Translations under genes and position numbers: made by a program
Notes under the pieces: model-generated
Databases searched by the model: none
What the model saw: only the letters and a program-made list of their open reading frames with translations
What the model was told of the DNA's origin: nothing
Shown here: positions 26,284-35,423 of the stretch, in pieces
How the letters are laid out: every line of letters begins with the position of its first letter
Numbering within the stretch: position 1 is the first letter of the stretch
Origin: Microbacterium paraoxydans
GTDB taxonomy: Bacteria > Actinomycetota > Actinomycetes > Actinomycetales > Microbacteriaceae
Assembly: GCF_020524545.1 (NCBI RefSeq)
Contig: NZ_JAIVLG010000004.1
Coordinates: 310,001 to 374,000 of the forward strand
Length of the DNA: 64,000 nt
Reading direction: 5' to 3'

Positions 26284-26323
26284 GAGAAGGCCCCGGGACG
26301 CGCATCGCGTCCGGGGCCTTCTC
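26284..26323. terminator. Bidirectional terminator
   Basis: A GC-rich stem between convergent genes: 5' arm GAGAAGGCCCCGG-ACGCG (one bulged G) pairs with CGCGTCCGGGGCCTTCTC, leaving a 3-nt loop. Confidence 0.88.
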
Positions 26324-26331
26324 CATCTGCC

Positions 26332-27348
26332 TCAGAAGCCGATGACCTCGCGGTAGCGCGGCTTGTGGCCGGTGCGGATCCCGGTCACGCTGGGCTTGTT
26401 CTCGTATACGCCGGCACCCCAGTTGCCCTCGACGAGCACGGGGCCGTCCGGCGACACCACGATGTCCCAGCCCACGTACTGCACCTGCGGTACGACGCGC
26501 GCGACGTCATCGATGAAGGCACGAACCTCGTCCATGTACGGCAACTGGAAGTCGGCGATGCGGAAGCCCGAGTCCGGATGCGTCTCGTGCACGTGCCCGT
26601 GGGAGTCGTAGCCGGCGCCGATCGCGTGTCCGTTCTGGTCGAGCATCGTGTAGAAGCCCCCGAACGTCATCTGGTCGCTGACGGCGCCGCGGCCGAACTT
26701 CTGCGCCATGGCGAGGATGTGCGCTTTCTCCCCGTCGAAGAACGCGGTGATGCGCGTCGTGTTGACGGTGCCGGGGCAGACGGCGGCGAGCGCGTCGTGC
26801 TGGCGGATCACCTCTTCGATGAGGAGCTCGCCGCGGTCCAGCAGCCCGCGATGGAACTCGTCCCAGTCCTCGATGTCCGCCGCGTGATAGCGATGCACAC
26901 CGGTTCCCGCCTGCCCGACCGGCTCTTTCGTGACGATCGTGCCGAGGCGTTCGGTCAGCTCGCGCACCGCATCGGCGTTCCCTTCCTCGACCGTCAACCA
27001 CTCGCGTTTCAGGAAGCGCGAGAACTGCTTGTCGAACTCGACCTTGTCCTGGAAGATCCAGCGGTAGTCGGGGTGGTCGAATCGCTGCGAGAGCTGATTC
27101 GAGACGGGGTGGGTCATGTACGTCTCACGCTCCGCCCTGGTGAGCATGGCGAAGTCGTAGTCGATGTAGTCCTGGAAGCCGACGTTGTGCCGTGCCGCGG
27201 ACCAGAGCATGTCTATGACGATGGCAGGAACCGCCTTGTGGTGCTGTTCCGATGCCTCTTTGGCCCGTTCCACCACCGATCCGACATCGATGCGGCGTGC
27301 ACGTCCCAGCAGATAGCGGATGCGGGGCGCGAGGGAAAGACGAGACAT
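26332..27348 (-). CDS. Sugar-transfer-associated ATP-grasp protein
   Basis: Protein of 338 residues with an ATP-grasp fold of the 'sugar-transfer associated' type (PF14397-like). Visible features are IVTKEPVGQAGTGVHRY (nucleotide-binding lysine and glycine loop), LLIEEVIRQHDAL (adenine-side segment), NTTRITAFFDG, and the metal-binding block GWDIVVSPDGPVLVEGNWGAG. Such proteins are found in cell-surface polysaccharide loci and are presumed carboxylate-amine or carboxylate-thiol ligases; the reaction is unknown. It is divergent from the racemase-like pair with an 80-bp gap that holds TAGACT on the minus strand near 27397 and TAGGGT on the plus strand. Confidence 0.82.
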   Translation of the reverse strand: MSRLSLAPRIRYLLGRARRIDVGSVVERAKEASEQHHKAVPAIVIDMLWSAARHNVGFQDYIDYDFAMLTRAERETYMTHPVSNQLSQRFDHPDYRWIFQDKVEFDKQFSRFLKREWLTVEEGNADAVRELTERLGTIVTKEPVGQAGTGVHRYHAADIEDWDEFHRGLLDRGELLIEEVIRQHDALAAVCPGTVNTTRITAFFDGEKAHILAMAQKFGRGAVSDQMTFGGFYTMLDQNGHAIGAGYDSHGHVHETHPDSGFRIADFQLPYMDEVRAFIDDVARVVPQVQYVGWDIVVSPDGPVLVEGNWGAGVYENKPSVTGIRTGHKPRYREVIGF

Positions 27349-27415
27349 GTGGCTCCAGGGTCGGGGTCTCCTCCAGTCTACGGGGGACTCGGAGGTCGAC
27401 CTGGGAGCCGGAAGC

Positions 27416-27421
27416 TAGGGT
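27416..27421 (+). promoter_or_regulatory. Predicted -10 element of the racemase-like pair (leaderless)
   Basis: TAGGGT, then GGAGGAC (7 nt), then the GTG at 27429. The GGAGG is too close to the GTG to be a normal ribosome-binding site. The hexamer supports GTG 27429 as the start. Confidence 0.45.
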
Positions 27422-27428
27422 GGAGGAC

Positions 27429-28133
27429 GTGTGTGAGACGACTTCCAGCGCCCTGCCGTTCGCGATGATCTCCCGCTCGGCGTTGGCGGCAGGAGCGTCG
27501 GCGGCTGTACAAGTCGGCGGTCGTATCGCGGATCTGCGACGCGATGCCTGGGGTCACGGAATCCTCGCGGTCGCACAGGCGGTGACCGCGGCAGGCGCCG
27601 AACGGGTGCTGGTCGACTCCGTCGGAGAGATCGAGGCGCTGCGGTTGGAGGGGATCGTCGGGGTGACCTCGGAGGAGGCGGACATCGAACCGACTCTGCT
27701 CTACGGGCTCCCGGACGAGCAGGGCGTCCTCGCGACGCAGCCGGTGATGCGCCTCAGTGGCCATGTGCTGTCCGTCAAGCGATTGCGGGCCGGGGACGCG
27801 GTGTCGTACGGGTACACATATCGTGCACCTGCAGAGACCACGGTGGCGCTGGTGACCGGCGGTTATGCGCAAGGAGTCGTCCGCGCACTCGGAAATCAGG
27901 CCCACGTCGACGTCGACGGCGTTGCGCGACCCATCATCGGACGGGTCGCCATGGACGTCTGCGTCGTCGATCTCCAAGGTTCCGATCTGGATGTCGGCTC
28001 GGAGGTCACCTACTTCGGAGGGCGAGGCACGGCGCAGGCGGGAGTCGCGCGGTGGAGCGCGATCACCGGCATGGAGGCGGCGGAGCTCGTCACGGTTGCG
28101 GGCGCACACGCTGTGCGGGGGTGGGAGGCATGA
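27429..28133 (+). CDS. Alanine racemase C-terminal-domain protein with a collapsed barrel (subunit A of a proposed split racemase)
   Basis: Protein of 234 residues. Residues 14-75 resemble the first strands of the alanine racemase barrel. The PLP-lysine segment reads DLRRDAWGHG, with Arg37 where the lysine should be. About 150 residues of barrel are then missing, and the sequence jumps to the hinge LLYGLPDEQG. The C-terminal domain (about 104-234) is intact: Tyr127 in VSYGYTY is the usual catalytic tyrosine, with Tyr146 in TGGYAQG 19 residues later as in the family, and Met175-Asp176 in GRVAMD. It cannot bind PLP alone. The stop overlaps the next start (ATGA), implying coupled synthesis with the barrel protein. 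Confidence 0.82.
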   Translation: MCETTSSALPFAMISRSALAAGASAAVQVGGRIADLRRDAWGHGILAVAQAVTAAGAERVLVDSVGEIEALRLEGIVGVTSEEADIEPTLLYGLPDEQGVLATQPVMRLSGHVLSVKRLRAGDAVSYGYTYRAPAETTVALVTGGYAQGVVRALGNQAHVDVDGVARPIIGRVAMDVCVVDLQGSDLDVGSEVTYFGGRGTAQAGVARWSAITGMEAAELVTVAGAHAVRGWEA

Positions 28134-29170
28134 CCCGGCCGCAGCTGCGGATCAGCAGTGCCGTCTTCCGCGCGAACGTCGAGGCCGTTCGAGCGCGCAT
28201 CGCACCGTCGACCCTCATGCTCGTGCTCAAGGACGATGCCTACGGTCACGGCCTGGCATGGGCGGTCGAAACGGCTTCGAAGGCGGGCATCGACTGGTTC
28301 GGGAGCTACGACATCGCAAGCGGCTCGGAGGTTCGGCGTCTCGCCGGAAGAGACGCACGCGTGTTCGCGTGGGCCACATCGACGGACGCGGAGGTCGACG
28401 ATGCCCTGCTGCACCGTATCGACCTCGGGGTCGGCACCGCCGAGTATCTGCAGCGCATCATCGCCCGCGCAGATGCGTTGGGCGCGCAAGCCCGGGTGCA
28501 CTTGAAGATCGACACCGGCCTGCACCGAAACGGCATCCTGCCGGAGGACTGGGCCGGCGTCGTCGCGGAGGCGCGGGCGGCGGAGGCCGCAGGCCTCCTC
28601 GAGCTGGAGGGCGTCTGGAGTCACATAGCCGAGGCGAGCGATGCCGAGGATGATGATGCTCAGGCGGTGTTCTTGGATGCGGTCGGTGTGGTGGGGGAGT
28701 CCGGTCCCGTTCCGCCCGCACTGCATCTGACCGCATCAGCTGCCTCGTGGTGGCGTCCGGAGATGCGTGGTTCGGTCTCGCGCATCGGCGCGTTCTGCTA
28801 CGGCATCCGATCCGCGGAGGGGCCGGACCTCGAGGGTGTTCGACCTGCGGCAAGTCTGGTGGCGACGGTGGTCGAGGTCGGCGGCGACGATGCAGTGATC
28901 TCGATCGGCAGCTTCGACGGCCTTCCATCGACGTTGCGGGGTGTCAGCGTGGGGACGCCGCGGGGGCCCCGGACGCTCACGGCCGTAGGGCACACGACCT
29001 CGATCGTCGGGCGCTGGCCGGGAGCGAGTGCGGGTGACGAGGTGACGCTGTTCGGCGCGGGCGCGCACGGGGAGTCTTCCGCGACCACGCTCGCAGAGCG
29101 CATCGACACGGTCGGCGAGGAGATCCTCACCCGGCTCACCGCGCGCGTGCGCAGGGCCGTCGTCGACTGA
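28130..29170 (+). CDS. Alanine racemase-like PLP barrel protein lacking the catalytic tyrosine segment (subunit B of a proposed split racemase)
   Basis: Protein of 346 residues. Residues 5-235 are a complete alanine racemase barrel: PLP Lys34 in LVLKDDAYGHG, HLKIDTGLHRNGI with the conserved Arg, a histidine in GVWSHIAEA, the Ser in LTASAASWW, and RIGAFCYGI. The C-terminal domain (about 240-346) is degenerate. The VSYG-type tyrosine segment is absent, the sequence passing from ATVVEVGGDDAVISIGSFDG, and the Met-Asp motif is replaced by TAVGHTTSIVG. The upstream protein has exactly the missing parts. A heterodimer with one composite active site is my inference; the substrate may be alanine or another amino acid. 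Confidence 0.85.
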   Translation: MTRPQLRISSAVFRANVEAVRARIAPSTLMLVLKDDAYGHGLAWAVETASKAGIDWFGSYDIASGSEVRRLAGRDARVFAWATSTDAEVDDALLHRIDLGVGTAEYLQRIIARADALGAQARVHLKIDTGLHRNGILPEDWAGVVAEARAAEAAGLLELEGVWSHIAEASDAEDDDAQAVFLDAVGVVGESGPVPPALHLTASAASWWRPEMRGSVSRIGAFCYGIRSAEGPDLEGVRPAASLVATVVEVGGDDAVISIGSFDGLPSTLRGVSVGTPRGPRTLTAVGHTTSIVGRWPGASAGDEVTLFGAGAHGESSATTLAERIDTVGEEILTRLTARVRRAVVD

Positions 29171-29191
29171 GGGTTCGTCCGTCGCGGGCGA

Positions 29192-29410
29192 TCAGACCGC
29201 CTCGAGGAGACGCGCGGTCTCGTCGTGCCAGCTGGTGGCGACGCTACGGAGCTTCTCCTCGTACTTGCGACCGTGGTGGGCGCAGAACAGGAGCTCGGAA
29301 CCGTTCACCTCGGCGGCGATGTACGCCTGGGCGCCGCAGGAATCACAACGATCCATGGCGGTCAGGCGGAACTCGACGGTGGAGGTGTCACGTTCGGTCG
29401 TTGCGTTCAT
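29192..29410 (-). CDS. Small zinc-binding DUF7455-type protein
   Basis: Protein of 72 residues with RCDSCGAQAYIAAEV followed by LLFCAHHGRKYEEKL. This is a CxxC plus C/HH arrangement likely to hold one zinc. It is a conserved actinobacterial small protein usually found near sigA and the second topoisomerase genes, without known function. The ATG at 29410 is preceded by GAGGAGG. It is convergent with the racemase pair, 21 bp between stops. Confidence 0.8.
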   Translation of the reverse strand: MNATTERDTSTVEFRLTAMDRCDSCGAQAYIAAEVNGSELLFCAHHGRKYEEKLRSVATSWHDETARLLEAV

Positions 29411-29577
29411 CTCGGTGCCTCCTCGGGTGTCGGCTTCGCTTCGTGATTTGGTCAATACAACCACGCTGCACCTGTGTACATGCCCGGTTTGCGGCGTGTT
29501 TCGCTCAGCGCGTACGCGTGCGCAACCGACTGGCTCCGCGTGGGGAGTGTCGGCAGCCCGAGCGGGAGCGGCGAGAA

Positions 29578-29583
29578 TAGACT
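29578..29583 (+). promoter_or_regulatory. Predicted -10 element of parE
   Basis: TAGACT, then 8 nt, then the GTG at 29592. GGAG in the spacer leaves a short leader possible. Confidence 0.45.
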
Positions 29584-29591
29584 CGGAGATT

Positions 29592-31730
29592 GTGAATGCC
29601 GAGTATTCTGCCCATCACCTCCAGGTGCTTGAAGGGCTCGAGGCTGTCCGCAAGCGCCCGGGCATGTACATCGGGTCGAACGGCTCGCCGGGGCTCATGC
29701 ACTGCCTCTGGGAGATCATCGACAACTCCGTCGACGAGGCGGTGGCCGGCAACGGCGCGAAGATCGACATCATCCTGCACGGTGACGGCAGTGTGGAAGT
29801 TCATGACCGCGGACGCGGCATCCCCGTCGACGTCGAACCCCGCACCGGTCTGACCGGCGTCGAGGTCGTCTACACGAAGCTGCACGCGGGCGGGAAGTTC
29901 GGCGGGGGCTCCTACGCCGCGTCGGGTGGCCTGCACGGCGTCGGTGCTTCGGTGGTGAATGCGCTCTCCGAGCGGCTCGACGTCGAGGTCGATCGCGGCG
30001 GCAAGACCTACGCGATGTCCTTCCACCGTGGCGAACCGGGCATATTCCAGGACTCGGGCGAGAAGCGTCCTGACGCGCCGTTCACCCCCTTCGAAGAGAA
30101 GAGTGAGCTGCGAGTCGTCGGCAAGGCCCCACGAGGTGTCACGGGCACTCGTGTGCGCTACTGGGCGGATCGTCAGATCTTCACGAAGGACGCGGCGTTC
30201 CAGCTCGCTGAGCTCGAGACCCGCGCCCGGCAGACCGCGTTCCTCGTTCCCGGTCTCGAGATCGTGGTGAAGGATGAGCGCGCGGGTGCTGCCCCCGAGG
30301 TTTCGAACGTCGCCGATGAGGAGGGAGCTGCGGCCGTCGCCGCCCCCGAATCGGTGGAGACCTCGTACCTCTACGAGGGCGGCATCTCCGAGTTCGTCGA
30401 CTACCTCGCGATCGATCCTCCGGTGACCGACACCTGGCGCATCCAGGGTGAAGGGACGTTCAAGGAGACAGTCCCGGTGCTCCAGGCCGACGGGCACATG
30501 ATCGCCACCGAAGTGGAGCGCGTGTGCGCGGTCGATATCGCGCTGCGCTGGGGAACCGGCTACGACACGCGCATCCGCTCGTTCGTCAACATCATTGCGA
30601 CGCCCAAGGGCGGAACCCATCAGCAGGGCTTCGAACAGGAGCTGCTCAAGGTCCTCCGCACCCAGGTCGAGCAGAACGCCCGCCGGCTCAAGGTCGGCAA
30701 CGACAAGCTCGAGAAGGATGATGTGCTGGCCGGGCTCACGGCGGTGCTCACCGTCAACGTTCCCGAGCCGCAGTTCGAAGGCCAGACCAAGGAGGTCCTC
30801 GGGACCCCGGCCGTGCGACAGATCGTGGCGCAGGTGATCCGCAAGGATCTCGCGCAGCGCTTCACGTCGACCAAGCGCGACGACAAGAACCAGGCATCGC
30901 AGCTCCTGGACAAGATCGTCTCCGAGATGAAGGCCCGTGTCTCGGCTCGCGCCCACAAGGAGACCCAGCGACGTAAGAATGCACTCGAATCCTCGACGCT
31001 TCCGACGAAGCTGGTCGACTGCCGCGCGAACGAGGTCGAGCGCAGCGAGTTGTTCATCGTCGAGGGTGATTCGGCTCTCGGTACGGCCAAGAACGCACGC
31101 AACAGTGAGTTCCAGGCGCTCCTCCCGATTCGCGGCAAGATTCTCAACGTGCAGAAGGCTTCCGTGGGTGACATGCTCTCGAACGCGGAGTGCGCGTCGA
31201 TCATCCAGGTGATCGGCGCCGGCTCGGGCCGTACGTTCGATCTCGGCGCGGCACGCTACGGCAAGATCATCCTGATGAGTGACGCCGACGTCGACGGCGC
31301 GCACATCCGCACGCTGTTGCTGACCCTGTTCTTCCGCTACATGCGGCCTCTGATCGAGGACGGCCGTGTCTTCGCCGCCGTCCCACCGCTGCATCGGGTG
31401 ATCGTGATGAACCCGGGCTCGAAGCCGAACGAGACGATCTACACGTACAGCGAGCAGGAGATGCAGACTCTGCTCGCCAAGCTCCGCAAGGCCGGCAAGC
31501 GCTGGCATGAGCCGATCCAGCGCTACAAGGGACTCGGCGAGATGGATGCCGAGCAGCTGGCCAATACGACCATGGACCGCTCCGGGCGTCTGCTGCGTCG
31601 TGTGCGTATGGAGGACGCGGAGGCAGCGGGTCGAATGTTCGAGCTCTTGATGGGCAACGAGGTGGCCCCGCGTCGCGAGTTCATCATCGACTCCTCCGAT
31701 CGGCTCTCGCGCGAGTCGATCGACGCCTGA
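29592..31730 (+). CDS. parE: DNA topoisomerase IV subunit B (GyrB/ParE family)
   Basis: ATPase subunit of a type IIA topoisomerase, 712 residues. The GHKL ATPase motifs are LEAVRKRPGMYIGS, IDNSVDEAVAG and GGLHGVGASVVNALS. The TOPRIM domain has FIVEGDSALGTAKNARN and ILMSDADVDGAHIRTL. The C-terminal signature is RYKGLGEMDAEQL. An extended acidic loop (EVSNVADEEGAAAVAAPESVE) interrupts the transducer domain. A gyrase is normally encoded near dnaA in these bacteria, so this is taken to be topoisomerase IV. Its partner parC lies convergently at 31787. Confidence 0.92.
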   Translation: MNAEYSAHHLQVLEGLEAVRKRPGMYIGSNGSPGLMHCLWEIIDNSVDEAVAGNGAKIDIILHGDGSVEVHDRGRGIPVDVEPRTGLTGVEVVYTKLHAGGKFGGGSYAASGGLHGVGASVVNALSERLDVEVDRGGKTYAMSFHRGEPGIFQDSGEKRPDAPFTPFEEKSELRVVGKAPRGVTGTRVRYWADRQIFTKDAAFQLAELETRARQTAFLVPGLEIVVKDERAGAAPEVSNVADEEGAAAVAAPESVETSYLYEGGISEFVDYLAIDPPVTDTWRIQGEGTFKETVPVLQADGHMIATEVERVCAVDIALRWGTGYDTRIRSFVNIIATPKGGTHQQGFEQELLKVLRTQVEQNARRLKVGNDKLEKDDVLAGLTAVLTVNVPEPQFEGQTKEVLGTPAVRQIVAQVIRKDLAQRFTSTKRDDKNQASQLLDKIVSEMKARVSARAHKETQRRKNALESSTLPTKLVDCRANEVERSELFIVEGDSALGTAKNARNSEFQALLPIRGKILNVQKASVGDMLSNAECASIIQVIGAGSGRTFDLGAARYGKIILMSDADVDGAHIRTLLLTLFFRYMRPLIEDGRVFAAVPPLHRVIVMNPGSKPNETIYTYSEQEMQTLLAKLRKAGKRWHEPIQRYKGLGEMDAEQLANTTMDRSGRLLRRVRMEDAEAAGRMFELLMGNEVAPRREFIIDSSDRLSRESIDA

Positions 31731-31749
31731 CCAGAGCGCTTCGGAGGAA

Positions 31750-31781
31750 TCCGGGAGGCCGCCGGCGACGGACCTCCCGGA
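31750..31781. terminator. Bidirectional terminator between parE and parC
   Basis: Arms TCCGGGAGG and CCTCCCGGA around a 14-nt loop in the 56-bp gap between convergent genes. Confidence 0.75.
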
Positions 31782-31786
31782 CGACG

Positions 31787-34228
31787 TCACACGATCGTGC
31801 GTCCGATGCTCCCGATCACACCGTCGATCGGCTGGCCTGAGGCGTCGCGACGGGCACCAGCCTCGGGGAGCTTGCGCACCGCACCGGTCGGATCCACCGC
31901 CTGCGCCGGAGCGGAGCCCACCCAGGCGACCGTGAGCCGATCCTCACCCTTCAAGAAGGAGTGCGCGCGAACGCCACCCGTCGCTCGCCCCTTGGCGGGG
32001 TACTCGGCGAACGACGACACCTTCGCGCGGCCCGGATCCGTCCCCGGCAGGATGCTCTCACCGCCGGATACCGTGGCGACGACCGCGTCGGTCATCGGGT
32101 CGACGACGCCGAAGAAGAGCACGGAGGTTCCCGAGCCGAGCTTCATCCCGGCCATGCCGCCGGCAGGGGCCCCCTGGGGGCGCACGGCAGACGACGGGAA
32201 ATGGAGCAGCCGGGCGTCGGTCGTGACGAACACCATCTCGGCGTCATCCGGTGCCTCTGCTGCGCCGACGACGGTGTCGCCGGCCTTCATGTTGATGACC
32301 TCGATCTCGGGACGGGTGGGGAGCGCTGAGGGAACGATGCGCTTCACCGTTCCTTGAGCGGTGCCGAGGGCGACCGGGGTATCGCTGTCGAAGCGCACGA
32401 ACCCGAGGATGCGCTCGTTCTTGGCGGTGATACCCAGGTAGTCGCGCAAGGGCGTTCCGGCCGCCAGCTGCACCGAGGAAGACGGGACCGAGGGGAGGTC
32501 GACGGGGGAGAACCGCACGACGCGTCCGAGAGTGGTCAGCGCCCCGATCTCGGCACGTACCGTGGTCTCCACCGTCGCGAGGATGGCGTCGTGCTTGCTG
32601 CGGCGCGCCGGAACGGTGAGCTCCTGGCCCTCGCCGAGATCGACGCGCACGGCTCTGCCGGTGGTCGAGAGGACGAGCACCGTGGGGGCGTCTGCGATCT
32701 GCAGGTCGACCGCGCCCTTGGTCGCCCGTGGCTTCGGAGGGGCCGCGTTCATCAGGAGCGTCCGGCGAGGTGTGCCGTAGGCGTCGGCAGCGGCGTCCAA
32801 CTCTCTGGCGACCGCCGCGCGGAGCAACACAGGGCTTCCGAGGAGTTCGCGGAGCGAGGCGATCTCGGCGAGCAGGGCGTCACGCTCGCTCTCGAGCTCG
32901 ATGCGCGAGAACTTCGTCAGGCGACGCAGCCGCAGCTCGAGGATGTACTCGGCCTGGAGCTCGCTCAGATCGAACACCGAACGCAGACGGGTCCGGGCCT
33001 GCTCCGAGTCGTCGGAGGAGCGGATGACCTGGATGACCTCGTCGATGTCGAGGATCGCGATGAGGAGGCCTTCAACGAGGTGGAGACGTTCCTCGCGACG
33101 GGCGAGGCGGTACCGGCTACGCCGTGCGATCACTTCGAGGCGGTGACCGACGTAGACGCTCAGCATCTCCTTGAGGCCGAGGGTGCGCGGCTGGCCCTCG
33201 ACGAGCGCGACATTGTTGATGCTGAAGGAGTCCTCGAGTGGAGTGAGGCGGTACAACTGCTCGAGGACGGCGTTCGGGTCGAAACCCGTCTTCACGCCGA
33301 TCGCGACGCGCAGTCCGTGGTTGCGGTCCGTGAGGTCGGTGACGTCGCTGATGCCCTGCAGCTTCTTGGACTGCACCGCATCGCGGATCTTCTCGATCAG
33401 GCGCTCGGGGCCGACCATGTACGGCAGTTCCGAGACGATGATCCCGGTGCGCCGCGGGCCGAGGGGCTCGACGGAGGTCTTTCCCCGCACCTTGAGGGCG
33501 CCGCGCCCGTTGGTGTACGCGTCCTTGACGCCGTCCAGACCCATCAGGATCCCGCCGGAGGGGAAGTCCGGCCCGGGGACGAACTCCATGAGCTCTTCCG
33601 TCGTGGCGTCCGGGTTCTCGAGCAAGTGGGTCGCGGCGGCGACGACCTCGATGAGGTTGTGCGGGGCCATGTTGGTGGCCATTCCGACCGCGATGCCGCT
33701 CGCACCGTTGACGAGGAGATTCGGGAACGCGGCCGGCAGCACTGCCGGCTGCTGGAACTGCCCGTCGTAGTTCGGGATGAAGTCGACCACGTCCTCATCG
33801 AGGTTCTCGGTGAGGGCCAGCGCCGCAGCCGCCAGGCGGGCCTCGGTGTACCGGGCAGCAGCAGGACCATCGTCCAGGGAACCGAAGTTGCCGTGACCGT
33901 CGACGAGCGGAACGCGCAGCGCCCACTCCTGCGCCAGGCGCACGAGTGCGTCGTAGATCGCGGAGTCGCCGTGGGGGTGGAGCTTGCCCATGACCTCACC
34001 GACGACGCGGGCGCTCTTCACATGGCCGCGATCCGGGCGCAGGCCCATCTCGGCCATCTGATAGAGGATGCGGCGCTGGACGGGCTTGAGGCCGTCGCGC
34101 GCGTCGGGCAGAGCCCGCGAATAGATCACCGAGTAGGCATACTCGAGGAACGAACCCTGCATCTCCGTGGAGAGGTCGATGTCCTGGATGCGCTCCTCGA
34201 CGGGCTCGGGCGGCGGAGTTTTCGGCAT
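31787..34228 (-). CDS. parC: DNA topoisomerase IV subunit A (GyrA/ParC family)
   Basis: DNA cleavage-religation subunit, 813 residues. Key parts are [20 protein letters not shown] and the quinolone-resistance region [19 protein letters not shown] with the sensitive-type Ser and Asp. The catalytic tyrosine is in [12 protein letters not shown] central coiled segment and a C-terminal beta-propeller follow. No canonical GyrA box (QRRGGKG-like) is visible in the propeller, which favours a decatenating ParC rather than gyrase. The ATG at 34228 is divergent from the phosphodiesterase gene by 44 bp. Confidence 0.92.
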   Translation of the reverse strand: MPKTPPPEPVEERIQDIDLSTEMQGSFLEYAYSVIYSRALPDARDGLKPVQRRILYQMAEMGLRPDRGHVKSARVVGEVMGKLHPHGDSAIYDALVRLAQEWALRVPLVDGHGNFGSLDDGPAAARYTEARLAAAALALTENLDEDVVDFIPNYDGQFQQPAVLPAAFPNLLVNGASGIAVGMATNMAPHNLIEVVAAATHLLENPDATTEELMEFVPGPDFPSGGILMGLDGVKDAYTNGRGALKVRGKTSVEPLGPRRTGIIVSELPYMVGPERLIEKIRDAVQSKKLQGISDVTDLTDRNHGLRVAIGVKTGFDPNAVLEQLYRLTPLEDSFSINNVALVEGQPRTLGLKEMLSVYVGHRLEVIARRSRYRLARREERLHLVEGLLIAILDIDEVIQVIRSSDDSEQARTRLRSVFDLSELQAEYILELRLRRLTKFSRIELESERDALLAEIASLRELLGSPVLLRAAVARELDAAADAYGTPRRTLLMNAAPPKPRATKGAVDLQIADAPTVLVLSTTGRAVRVDLGEGQELTVPARRSKHDAILATVETTVRAEIGALTTLGRVVRFSPVDLPSVPSSSVQLAAGTPLRDYLGITAKNERILGFVRFDSDTPVALGTAQGTVKRIVPSALPTRPEIEVINMKAGDTVVGAAEAPDDAEMVFVTTDARLLHFPSSAVRPQGAPAGGMAGMKLGSGTSVLFFGVVDPMTDAVVATVSGGESILPGTDPGRAKVSSFAEYPAKGRATGGVRAHSFLKGEDRLTVAWVGSAPAQAVDPTGAVRKLPEAGARRDASGQPIDGVIGSIGRTIV

Positions 34229-34272
34229 GGACTTCCTGAGGGCGTACGGGAGCCTGTGTCAGACTGGCTCGG

Positions 34273-35394
34273 ATGTCCCTCATGCTACCGTCCGAGTCGT
34301 CGAGCGCCCGGAGCGTCGTCGGGGTGGCGGCAGACCTGTTCGCCGCGCTGCGTGGCGAGTCCGCGGTGCTTCCCCGCGCCGAATCGGTCGTCCTCGTCGT
34401 CATCGACGGCCTCGGCGCGATCAGTCTTCGCGGACACGCCGGCCACGCGCGTGCGCTGACGGGGGGCATGGCGAAGAAGGACGTCGCCCAGTCGGTGTTC
34501 CCTTCGACGACGGCGGCGGCTCTCACCAGTATCACCACCGGAGTATGGCCCGGTGAGCACGGCCTCGTGGGCTACCGTGTGCTGGATCCGAGTCGCGATG
34601 TGCTCGTCAACCAGCTGAGCGGCTGGGAGAGCGACGGCATCGACCCGCTCAGCTGGCAGACGGCACCGACGATTTTCGAGCGGGCCGGCAGCAAAGGTCA
34701 CGCGAGTTTCGCCGTGGGGCTTTCCGCCTACGCGAACAGCGGTTTCACGAAGGCGACCCTTCGCGGTGCGGAGTTCGTCGCGGCAGACACCGCGGCGGCG
34801 CGGATCGAAGCCGCCTACGCGCTCGCTCAGACCCACCCGGGGGCTCTCGTCTACTGCTACCTCCCCGAGGTCGACAAGGCCGGTCACAAGCACGGCATCG
34901 CCTCACGCGAGTGGGTGGCAGCGTTGGAGGATGTCGATGCGGCGCTCGCGGCACGGGTTCCTCCGGGGGTCGGCGTCCTCGTCGCATCCGACCACGGCAT
35001 GGTCGACGTACCGCAGAAGCGCCAGGTCGTCCTGGAGGAGGAGCATCTCGCCGGCATCCGTCATCTCGGCGGTGAACCCCGGATGCTGCACGCCTATCTC
35101 GAGCCTGATGTCGGTGCCGGTGACGTGGTCACGCGCTGGCGGTCCGACCTCCAGGGGATGGCGGATGTCGTCGCCCGGAGCGACGCGATGAACGCACGCC
35201 TCTTCGGGCCCACGGTCACCGAGGCCGCGGCATCACGGATCGGGGATGTGCTGGTGATCGCGCGCGGGACCTGGGCCGTGTACGACGGCACGGCTGCCGA
35301 CCAACGCGGTCGGGCGATGGTCGGTCAACATGGCGCGCTCACCCCGGAGGAGCGTCAGGTTCCGCTGATCAGACTCGGGGCGTTCGCTCGCTGA
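34273..35394 (+). CDS. Alkaline phosphatase superfamily protein (nucleotide pyrophosphatase/phosphodiesterase type)
   Basis: Protein of 373 residues in the NPP-like branch. The metal-binding Asp is in VVLVVIDGLGAI, the nucleophile Thr in VFPSTTAAALTSI, further metal ligands in LPEVDKAGHKHG, and Asp-His in VASDHGMVDV. The late motif is GQHGALTPEE. No signal peptide is evident, so it is probably cytosolic; members cleave phosphodiester or pyrophosphate bonds. CAGACT stands 7 nt before the ATG and could be a near-consensus -10. It is convergent with sepH. Confidence 0.9.
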   Translation: MSLMLPSESSSARSVVGVAADLFAALRGESAVLPRAESVVLVVIDGLGAISLRGHAGHARALTGGMAKKDVAQSVFPSTTAAALTSITTGVWPGEHGLVGYRVLDPSRDVLVNQLSGWESDGIDPLSWQTAPTIFERAGSKGHASFAVGLSAYANSGFTKATLRGAEFVAADTAAARIEAAYALAQTHPGALVYCYLPEVDKAGHKHGIASREWVAALEDVDAALAARVPPGVGVLVASDHGMVDVPQKRQVVLEEEHLAGIRHLGGEPRMLHAYLEPDVGAGDVVTRWRSDLQGMADVVARSDAMNARLFGPTVTEAAASRIGDVLVIARGTWAVYDGTAADQRGRAMVGQHGALTPEERQVPLIRLGAFAR

Positions 35395-35423
35395 TCACCG
35401 CGCCGCAGCGACGCGGCTCGAGA

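Noticed and set aside
27429-28133. Treating the first racemase-like gene as a decayed pseudogene
   Set aside because: The frame is open, the C-terminal catalytic residues are all kept, a start signal is present and it is coupled to the next gene by ATGA. Selective loss of one domain with strict conservation of the other argues for function.
32354-34459. A plus-strand open frame of about 700 codons over parC
   Set aside because: It is antisense to parC and has no family similarity.
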